Shown here: positions 56,126 through 64,000 of the stretch, in pieces
How positions within the stretch are numbered: position 1 is the first letter of the stretch
Layout: each line of letters starts with the position of its first letter
Program-made: the position numbers and the translations under genes
Notes under the pieces: generated by a model
Database searches by the model: none
The model's input: the letters and a program-made list of their open reading frames with translations, nothing else
Told to the model about the DNA's origin: nothing
Origin: Sebastes aleutianus
Taxonomy: Eukaryota; Chordata; Actinopteri; Perciformes; Sebastidae
Assembly: GCA_916700875.1 (NCBI GenBank)
Contig: CAKAKS010000039.1
Location: 24,077,315 to 24,141,314 of the forward strand
Reading direction: 5' to 3'
Length of the DNA stretch: 64,000 nt

Positions 56126-56961
56126 TTGTAACATAGCCTGTGAGTGATATTCAGCCTGTCCAAAGGTCCCTCCCTTGAAAATGTACACTACTAACCTTGA
56201 TCATTGACAGAAAACAGTCACACATACAGCAGGTGCAAGTATGCTGAACCTCAAACAGGCTGTTTGACTTTGTGCAGTTACATACTGAACTTGATGAATT
56301 ACAATATGACATTACATGAGTTGTCACTGTCAGTGTGTTTGCGATGAGCCTTTAATCTCAGGGTCCACAACTCTCAGAAAGACATATCAGTGCATAAAAG
56401 GTCACATTTTCTCCAGCTTTTGCAGTGACAGAGGCATTCAAAACTTCCGACGTAAACTCCTCAAACTTCTCTGCACCTGTTCCACACTACAACTGCCAAG
56501 CTGGCGAGGGCAACATCATCAGCAAGGCATGGAAAAGAGGAGTGAGGAGGTCAGTTCTCTTTTCGCGCTGTCTGTCTCCAGCTCCCTGACAGCCTGCGAT
56601 ACCTGCCACTTTACTGTTCGCCAGGGAGGGTGCAGTGCATAGATAAGCACTGAGATGTACACACAATCATCCACTAGTCTAGGTCTGAGGAGACACTTAC
56701 TAAGTGGATTGCACGTCATGAAACTCTTGTAGGTTCAGGTCAAAAGTCTGCTGGGCGATTTTATTACACATCCTCACCACAGATACACAATTCACCTTAT
56801 TATCAATTTCATACTTGAGCATAAATATATCACTGGAAGCAAAGAGGGAGTGAAAAGTTCCACTGTAGGACATACATGAATCCACATACACATCTAAACA
56901 CACATCTTGTGCTTGTAACGATTAAGTTTTAGTAGAACTTGTGTCATATTTTCGGAATAGG
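56126..56961. other. No recognisable feature
   Basis: A 108-codon plus frame at 56316-56642 is Cys-rich but shows no zinc-finger spacing or other domain. No repeat boundary recognised. Confidence 0.4.
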
Positions 56962-57241
56962 GACCGTGGTGTAGTTTGTTTATAGCCGAACGTTAGCTTT
57001 TTACTTCTGCCGATTGCATTTAAGCTACAAAAATCATAAAAGTGTTGTTCATTTGTGGAGATTATTTTACGGAACATACTGCAACATGTAAGTATCATAA
57101 ATGTTAGAGTTTATTTTCTGCTATAATCCAAAACCTAATGGAAAAATCCCATTGGCTTTTTGTCGAGGGAACCCAGGGCGATGCTAACTTCCCAGTTGGC
57201 CTACAAAAATACATCATCCCTGTAGCACTCTATTGTATTAA
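56962..57241 (+). repeat. Dispersed repeat, 'CCAATGGAAAAATCCCA' family, partial copy
   Basis: Matches the right half of 17965-18558 from GACCGTGGTGT to GCACTCTATT in the same orientation. It lacks the left half, and an ATCAAACGTTTG-like part is shortened. Confidence 0.72.
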
Positions 57242-57338
57242 TAGTTGTCATCATTCCTAGGAACGTGGAGACATTGCTTCCAGGTAGACAGATGAGGCAA
57301 AACACATCTGCAGTCAGATGATGATACATGTCTCCAAC

Positions 57339-57729
57339 TAGGGCTGCAACTAATGATTATTTTCAGTATTGATTAATCCGACAATAATTTTCTTGATTCA
57401 TTGTTTGGTTTATAAAATGTCAGAAAATAGTGAAAAATGCTCATCTCAATTTTGCCCAAGGTGGTGATATCAATAGATTGCTTGTTTTGTCCAACAAACA
57501 TTTCAAAACCCAAAGAAATAAAACAAAGAAACGCAGCAAATCATCACAGTGGAGAAGCTATTGCAATTGTTGCTTTCTTAAAAAAAAAAAAAAAAACCTT
57601 AACCACAAACTACTACTATAGTACTAAATACTACTACTAAAAACCAGTTATCAAAACAGTTGCGGATTTTTCATTGGTTCAATCAGTTGACTGATTGACC
57701 GATTTTTTGACAGATTTTTTAGAAGCCCT
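57339..57729 (+). mobile_element. hAT-like non-autonomous element, 'TAGGGCTGCAACTAA' family
   Basis: The left end TAGGGCTGCAACTAATGATTA, then TTTTCAGTATTGATTAATCC, AATAATTTTCTTGATTCATTG, GTTTGGTTTATAAAATGTCAG and AAAATAGTGAAAAATG, is a very familiar teleost family. The right part (GTTATCAAAACAGTTGCGGATTTTTCATTG ... TTTTTTAGAAGCCCTG) is diverged at its end (family end GCAGCCCTA). The flanks (tctccaac / gttttaaa) do not match, so the duplication has decayed or one end was lost. An A16 run lies inside at about 57581-57596. Confidence 0.75.
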
Positions 57730-60559
57730 GTTTTAAACAAACCCCAACTTATGCGAACTTATGTGGAAGAGAAAATAAAATGACGAAAAATAAAGTTACT
57801 ATTCAAACTGTAATATCTACACACGGACTTCCTGTTCAACTCTGACCTATTGAACCCGGCATAGTTGTGCGCCCAGTATTTTTTTTTCTCTAACTTTGAA
57901 CTTCCAGTTTTATCTCCAAATAAAACGTTTTAGATAATCTTGCTAAACTGTTGACTTATTTACAACATGTTTGGACAACCTTGATTCTTGCTGCTTTGGC
58001 TTTAATTGTAGCATGTTCCCAGTACTCAGCAATTGCATTGATTTCATAAACAAAAAAAATGATGGAAAATAAGGCTCAAGTTGTAATTAACTGTTATGAT
58101 TCTCTAAATTAGAGATGTCCTTGTCTCATTTTGTTTTCATCTGTTTTTCAATACTTATTTCATTGCATTTGTTCTTTGAAAAAAGCTTTTGTAAAACCAT
58201 TCTGATGAGGGTTGATTCATTCATTTTACTTGATTAAAAAAAGAGAATAAATTACTCACGGTAGGTCTGTATAAAAGAGTTAAAGCAAAACACAGCATTT
58301 GATCTGCTACTGCAGCAAATGTACTTGAAGTACTTGGTTTGTAGTTTTCAGTGTTGTAACATGATCGCACATCAGTCGATATAGGTAAAAGCCAGCTGCG
58401 GCTCACCCTAGAGGTCCACCGGTGTGCTCCTGTTTCCCACTTGTTTTTCATGCTGTTCCTATTGTTTTCCTTGTTCAATATTATATGGCACATATGCTTG
58501 CTACTGAGACTAATGTTTTTGGTGTGGGATTTGTGCTGGATTAAGCTTCAAAAGAATGGCTGACAGTCTATTGTTCACTGCTGGCATGCTCAGCTCCCCA
58601 TAGGGCTGCCGGTTTAGTGCAGTTTGGGTTTCGTAAGAAGAAAATAGAACCAATATTATGCAATCCTGTATTATTGTTGCCATAGTGTGTAGAGTATGCA
58701 GTTGGAGACATACTGGCTGATGTGCAAAACTGAGAATAACAACCCATGTGTGACAATTAAAACATTGTGCTGCGCTGCCACAATCATTCCCGTATTCAGT
58801 TCAGGCAGACATAGCGTTGTTTACCACAATGCGACACACATCCTCTCGTAATGAACGGCGAGTGAATGCATCCAATTCGGCTCACTTTTTTCAAGTGATC
58901 CCGTCTAGATGGAAGGACTTTATCAATTGGACTAATTGAAGTATGTTTGCTCTGATTTTGATGACGCATATAATTTCATTATGCATGGGTGAATGCTTTT
59001 TCTAATATCTTAATCAGCGGCAATTACCAGCCTTTCATCATCACCTCGCTGCTTCAAGAATCACAAGTGGCATCAAGGGTTGTGCACACATGGCTCATCA
59101 CCACATGCTCTCTCAGGGGTACAGCACTTGTCCAGCATCTCAGAGGCCTTGATTGCATACAAACAGATGATGGTGTAATCTAAATGCGTGTGCCATGCTC
59201 CCTCTTATCTCAACAGGCTTGTGGGTGACAGAGGAGTGTGATTGCGGTAAATAGAAACCGCCCACCACCAGTACTCCAGTCCTCTAGGACAACAGGCCAC
59301 CAGTGTATGGTGTACTTGATTCTCAGCATAGTACTTCACAATTTTGGTAATGTGTAATTACAGTGAGGATTGATTGATACAGTTAGGTTAGGTTAGACAA
59401 GACCGAGCAGCGACCTGTGATTGACATTGAGTAGACTGGATATGGATCACATGGGGTTTTCATGAAACCAATAACACAGGAAAAAAAGGCTGTGTTTCCA
59501 GCTGAGACAATGTTCATCTCTCTAAAAGGGACAAGCAGTAATTTATTTTGTAACCCAAGCAGTTAATCTCTCACACAGAGGTCCAGGCATTCACACAGCA
59601 AGTGTTCAAACAATTTGCCTTTCACGACCAACATCAATACATAACCCATGCCTAGTGTTGCATTTAGCGAATAACCTGAGATACTCAGATACACTTTGAT
59701 CTGTTCTTTGTCGAACTGTTGCGTGTGCTTCACCATGCACGGCTCTGACAGCGTAGGAATACATTTATGTGCTCAGCCACACAAACATCAGAGAACTCTG
59801 AAGGACAAAAGCTAAGTGTACGTTTCCTCCACGTATCTGGACATAACTGATCAACACAAGCTCTCCGACCCGTTGTAATGAACTATGCTGATGTCCACTC
59901 ATGGTAAATCATGTCATTCCTGACAGGTAGCATGATTACTGTCGCAGAAGGGAACTGTAGCTTAGCAACGAGATTACAACAGGTTGATTTTGTTGGAGAA
60001 GCCTTGCCATGCATCAGTTAGCCTGTCAATATCATGTTAGTGCATCAATCCCTGCAGCCTGGGCTGCAAGGATGACAGAAAAACTAGCATTTGTTTAAAT
60101 AAAATAGAATAAAAATAATGTAGTCCAGTGTCAGTGGGTAATAAATGCCTGGCTTTGAATAGATAACAACACTCTACACATTGTTTTATACTGATATCTG
60201 AGGTGCTAATGCAAGAAACAGGTCAGGAAGTGTTTGTATGAAAGTTTGAAACTTCCATTACTCACCAATGCGTTTCACATCTTAGTCCTGGGCGTCCCTC
60301 TGGAAGGAATTCACAAGATTCACAAATAGTGGACCTGAAGCAAACAATATTTTGTTTGCCGTTTTCTTCCTCTTACAAAGCAAATTTACTTTTGCTCTTC
60401 TGCTTTTCTTGTCTTTGGGTCCGCCGCACATTGACCAAAAAACTTAATAGCCATACAGGAAAAGAAAAGAAAAAAAAAACAGAAAAGCTGAGGCCTATTT
60501 GGAGCACAACTTCTCATATGTATTTCTCAAAGCCATAAAACTCTGACTTCTTTCCAGTG
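57730..60559. other. Single-copy-looking DNA with a possible conserved element
   Basis: No gene recognised. The stretch 58790-59180 is non-repetitive, with CAATTGGACTAATTGAAG, TGACGCATATAATTTCATTATGC and CAGCGGCAATTACCAGCC, giving many ATTA cores. It is a candidate conserved non-coding element. A degenerate GTTAGGTTAGGTTAG run at 59381-59395 is too short to matter. Confidence 0.38.
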
Positions 60560-61210
60560 GATGAGCCAGAGAGCTGTGATGAAACCCCTGGAGATCGCTC
60601 AGGAGATTTGCATAATGTGCAGAACGCCTCTTGAGTCTTCTGCTGGTACCAACGTCTGACCTGTAGAGAGACTGGCGCTGATTCTCAATCAAGCCACGCT
60701 TCCCCTTGGCATGAATACCCCTTCAAATCAAGACAGAGGAGAGGGAAATAGATGGACTGAAGGGCATCAGGAGGAAAAGAAAAACTGATGTGCTGCAAGG
60801 CAAAGCTGGAAAAGCCAACGTAGTATTCCAGGAATCGTATTGCCGGTGGCATTGGAGAGCTGCTGTGCTCCTGGTGTGTATTCCCTGTGCCTCCGCCTCT
60901 TCGTGTCCACCTTGTCTCCAGCTGTGGTGGAGGCACTGAGTGATAGAGCTGTGCTGCTGCTGCTGCTGCTGCTGCTGCCGCCGCTGTTGCTGCTGCGTCC
61001 TTCCTGCTACAGCAGCAGTCTCTGCTCAAATAAATGCCTGGTCTGTCACAGTTCTCTGCTGCAACGCATTAGATTCATCCTTCCTCTCTCTCACACACTC
61101 CCTCCCTCTTTCTGCCCTCCTCCCTCCTTGCTCACTCTTCTTCTTCGCTCACTTGCACTCAGTCACACGTGAGGAGACAGAGCGGGAGCCTAGAATACAA
61201 ATAGGCTGTC
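60560..61210 (-). promoter_or_regulatory. Possible promoter / first exon on the minus strand
   Basis: This block is clearly GC-richer than its surroundings. Read on the minus strand it begins purine-rich (GAGAGAGAGGAAGG; AGGGAGGAGGGCAG), carries a CAG/GCA repeat, and reaches CTCTACAG|GTCAGA, an acceptable splice donor with the exon's last base at 60661. A 114-codon frame (61029-60685) encodes a poly-Ala run and otherwise unrecognised sequence. Purine-rich 5' leaders with CAG repeats are common in first exons of neural genes in vertebrates. No TATA box or known protein is visible, so the call is an inference and the gene is unknown. Confidence 0.22.
60953..60996. repeat. (GCT)n trinucleotide tract
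   Basis: About 44 bp of GCT with CCG and TTG interruptions. It reads as poly-Ala on the minus strand and as poly-Leu or poly-Cys in plus-strand frames. Confidence 0.95.
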
Positions 61211-62213
61211 TTCCTTAAAGACGTGATTGTGCTCCTTGAATTTGATGATTTTTTTTTTTTTAAGCCAAAGTAAAAAAAGGTGGATGGATGGAGTAGATGT
61301 GATCTCTAGATCCCTGACTCGCTGATCTGCTTTACCTCCCGTTGACTGAGCTGTCTGTGAGTGTTTGCTGTGACTCTGGACTGCAGACTATTTCTATCAA
61401 AAAGAAACAGAGAAAGAGGAATTAACAGGAATTTTGTTTCTGTTGATAAATCCTGGTTTGATTCTGGGTCTGTGCATAGTGCCAATAGTTTTTGGAATAG
61501 TGGCTTCGATGTCCTTGCTGGAAAAAAAAAAAAAATCAACACAGCCCTGTTACAGAAAACACACTGAAAAGCCACATTCAATTAATATTCAATCTGGGAA
61601 ATGGACTTGGAAACTATGGACGAAAGGAATCCATATTCCATAAAAGAAAATGCAGCAAAGGAAACATGTGACAAACATCTTTGAAATAAAAAAAGCTTTT
61701 CAATTTAAATAATACAAGTTTTCATACATGGTAAGGAAGTGTCGATAAGTGGAAACGTCATCACCTTCTGTTACGGAGTACAGAGAGCAAAGGTGGTTGC
61801 ATATCTTTTACAGTGTTCTGACAAAAGTAGGGAGCTGATGCCTCGTTCATGTCATGAGAGATGGATGATAATGGTGGGAAACGTAATCATGGTTGCGACA
61901 CTCGTTCATGCAATAGCGTTGGCCAGGCTAACTAACAACAGGTGTAATTTATACACTGAATTCACAAAAAATGTATTGCGGCTGCTGATAGCCCCATAAA
62001 TTGCGTATCACTTGCAACCGCTGACTGCCCCATCTCAAGGTACGATTCACAAAAGATATTGCGCCAAGTTTTACAGCTGAGTGCAATTTACTTTTTCTTT
62101 GAGTCTGATTGCAATTACCCATGTGATAAAGCACGGTCAGAAATTAGCACCCGCCAAATGCAGGTTGGGTAAATTCAGGCCATCTGCCACTTTGGCGGAA
62201 ACGGAAAATGGTC
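61211..62213. other. No recognisable feature
   Basis: T13 (61248-61261) and A13 (61519-61533) runs and short frames on both strands. No domain, no repeat ends. Confidence 0.45.
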
Positions 62214-62400
62214 TAGGGATGTGAATCGATAATCGGTTCTTAGTTGTCGAATTGTATGCATCTCTGACTATCAATTCCTCTTATCGATGCGTTCCGACAG
62301 TTATGAATGCACAGTGACGTAATGCCATACGCACACTGTATCATGTTTCAGTTTGTTTACATTATGATGTAGCCAAGCTCTATTCAGTAAAAATGAATAT
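62214..62400 (+). mobile_element. Solo left end of a hAT-like element
   Basis: TAGGGATGTGAATCGATAATCGG followed by TCTTATCGATGCGTTCC and GCACAGTGACGTAATG resembles the left end of a fish hAT-type family with repeated ATCGAT words. No right end (…CATCCCTA) was found downstream. Truncated. Confidence 0.42.
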
Positions 62401-62744
62401 TGGGTGAAGGTAAATTACAACGGTATCATTATGTGTTCTAATGTAATCTTGTAAAATGTAGTTTTTAGTGAGAAACTTGAATAAATAAAGTTGTTTCAAG
62501 GAGATGTTTTTCCAAATAAGATAATAGACAGGGGATCATGATCTGTTTAACTTCCTAACACTAGCTCTAAGCAGCTTATAATACATCATTAAAACTATGC
62601 ATGCCAAGAATATTCTAATCAAAGCAAATAGTTAAATAAAAATACAATCATTTATTTCCAAATCATGTGAATTGTTTGTTTTTATTCAAATAACCACTGT
62701 AGATGATAATTGCAGAACAATTGTAGAGAGAAAAAGAAAAAATT
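62401..62744. other. No recognisable feature
   Basis: AT-rich; may be the decayed interior of the preceding element, but nothing specific supports that. Confidence 0.4.
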
Positions 62745-62985
62745 ATATTTTTAGATCGCGAGCTGCAGGTCCTGACTGACGTGGAGCAGAGAAATTCCTC
62801 AAAACTTGAAGCAAGGAATGTAAACCTGACGGAGAGAAACCATATTTGGGATTAAATATCCCAGTCGGTGCTGCTGGTGTTTTCAAACGCACACCTTCAG
62901 ACGGTAAAAGAAGATGGCATGATTTGAAGCAGAGGACAAAAAAGAAAAAAATATCATTCAATGCTGCCATGCTCAATGGAAAATC
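62745..62985 (+). pseudogene. Decayed Myb/SANT-like DNA-binding domain (Harbinger-type accessory protein)
   Basis: One frame reads RELQVLTDVEQRNSSKLEA and ends in a stop after HIWD at 62853-62855. A second frame continues GAAGVFKRTPSDGKRRWHDL and KQRTKKKK. Together they follow the layout of Myb/SANT-like domains of the NAIF1/MSANTD group and of the second protein of PIF/Harbinger transposons: an ELxxLxxEVExR helix, a W-xx-I segment, an RTxxxVKxKWxDLKxxTKKK helix. A frameshift and a stop divide the domain, so it is inactive. The usual V in 'EVKRRW' is G here. No Harbinger nuclease was found next to it. Family placement is from remembered consensus. Confidence 0.58.
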
Positions 62986-63058
62986 TAAATGTGACACCAC
63001 TAGTAAATGCGCTTCAGTTACCACCAGCTTTCTGAAGACGCTAATAATTTCACTGTAA

Positions 63059-63262
63059 CTGTGTGTCGCTATTAGCGCTGATGGCCGCAAATTCCTCACC
63101 AAGACCACTCAGAACTTCTGCCTCACCATCGACAACTCTACTCTGTCTCCCTCGCCTCACATCTGCAACCTTGGAGTCTTTTTCGACAGCCACCTCTCCT
63201 TCGAACACCACGTCAATCACATCACCAGGACTGCCTTTTTCCACCTTAAAAACATTTGCCCC
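63059..63262 (+). pseudogene. LINE reverse-transcriptase fragment (L2/CR1/Rex1-like)
   Basis: A 68-codon open frame reads QNFCLTIDNSTLSPSPHIC, then NLGVFFDSHLSFEHHVNHI and TRTAFFHLKNI, ending at a stop (63263-63265). This is the block downstream of the RT catalytic motif in L2/CR1/Rex1/jockey-type LINEs (consensus ...LTIDGxxVxPSxxVKNLGVxFDxxLSFxxHIxxITRxAFFHLRNI). The frame is intact over this block but has no RT palm motif upstream and no continuation, so it is an isolated fragment. It follows the Myb/SANT fragment closely, by separate insertion rather than as one gene. Confidence 0.75.
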
Positions 63263-63265
63263 TGA

Positions 63266-64000
63266 ATGCATAGTTATCTATCATTATATGATAGGCATTA
63301 TATTATAGGTAAAAATAGCATTTGAGTTAGGGCAGTTACCTTGAATATCCAAGCTGACACTTTTGTATTAGTGCCAAATGAAATACATCAGGGCAAAATA
63401 CAAGATTCCAAGTCGTAATTACCAATGTGGCATCAATGTCAATATTGGAACTAATTTGCCACAGGCATCTCTCTTGACTTGTCATAGCAGGGAAAGTACA
63501 GGCGTGACAAATAACATTAACGATGGATGTGTTGCTTATTTACATTAGAAGTGTCAGTAAGTCATGCCAGTGAGCCAGCATGTACAATACCCGGGCCGTT
63601 TATTGGCATAAGTAAATTAAATGCCAGACATCATAAATGCCATTGCACCTATGCTTGTCAATTGAACAGGTCTGTGAGAAAGAAGAGAAAACAGCACACT
63701 CCTTGAGCAGTTCACTACCTCCAGCATTGGACTAAGCGCCGGTTTAATACACACTCTTAGTATTTGATGATTGCTCTGCCTGCCAGCCGATTCTGCTGGG
63801 CTTTGTTTGCCTTATCCTGCCTACCCACTGCAGACTCCAAGCCTCACTGACTATCTAGTAAAGTGCCTGTTAACTTTACCTTGTCTGATGGATCTGCTCT
63901 GAGGCCTGAGTCCTGCCGTACTGTATCACAGACAGATGGATGCACTCGAAATGTTAAACAACCATTTGTGTAACAACTATCTGGCTGGGTGTGTGCGCTA
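63266..64000. other. Single-copy-looking DNA, no gene seen
   Basis: A stretch at 63530-63670 (CAATACCCGGGCCGTTTATTG, AAGTAAATTAAATGCC, CATAAATGCCATTG) is non-repetitive and might be conserved. No gene recognised to the window end. Confidence 0.4.

Noticed and set aside
59381..59395. GTTAGGTTAGGTTAG as a telomeric remnant
   Set aside because: Only about three 5-base units; too short and the wrong period for the vertebrate telomere repeat.
60685..61029. 114-codon minus frame with poly-Ala as a protein-coding gene
   Set aside because: The Ala run comes from the GCT repeat and the rest matches no family I know. The region is better described as a possible untranslated first exon.

Overview
This window looks like intergenic or intronic DNA from a teleost fish, most likely a percomorph. 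It is AT-rich and carries many dinucleotide microsatellites. It is dense in short non-autonomous DNA transposons and decayed LINE pieces of types common in teleosts. No bacterial-type gene organisation is present. The species assignment is an inference from repeat types remembered as fish-typical; it could not be searched here. I find no convincing intact protein-coding gene, tRNA, rRNA or CRISPR array in 64 kb. Nearly all open frames are short chance frames or run through repeats.

Layout. 0-10 kb: a weak THAP-like start, a degraded R2-type retrotransposon nuclease fragment (about 2.05-2.35 kb), a transposon with an internal minisatellite (2.4-3.0 kb) and its shorter relative (9.0-9.6 kb), a 5'-truncated LINE with a 19-bp target duplication (5.46-5.79 kb), and a SINE/LINE-tail repeat (7.65-7.87 kb). 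10-21 kb: the first copy of an 'AGGGCTGTCAA' element, a (CA)n tract, a TTAA-flanked element, and two hAT-like elements with perfect 8-bp target duplications (16.2 and 20.1 kb). 21-31 kb: further repeats, a third hAT-like element with a perfect duplication (26.1 kb), a LINE 3' end (28.5-28.9 kb) and a 0.55-kb GTCGGTCG minisatellite (30.1-30.7 kb). 31-46 kb: mostly single-copy-looking DNA with two more 'AGGGCTGTCAA' copies, a perfect 27-bp-arm hairpin at 41.65 kb, unrecognised protein-like fragments at 42.5-43.3 kb and a broken BED-like zinc finger at 45.1-45.3 kb. 46-58 kb: more copies of the same element families. 58-64 kb: single-copy-looking DNA, a GC-rich block at 60.6-61.2 kb that could be a first exon/promoter on the minus strand, then a decayed Myb/SANT-like fragment and a LINE reverse-transcriptase fragment.

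The sequence therefore records layered transposon insertions in a gene-poor region. Several families occur two to four times inside the window, so family structure, internal deletions and target duplications can be read directly from it. No new functional system is supported. The most notable items are the perfect hairpin, the transposon-borne minisatellite, the hAT-like set sharing a 12-bp palindrome, the TTAA-flanked family, the 40-bp direct repeat around one element, and the possible minus-strand first exon.
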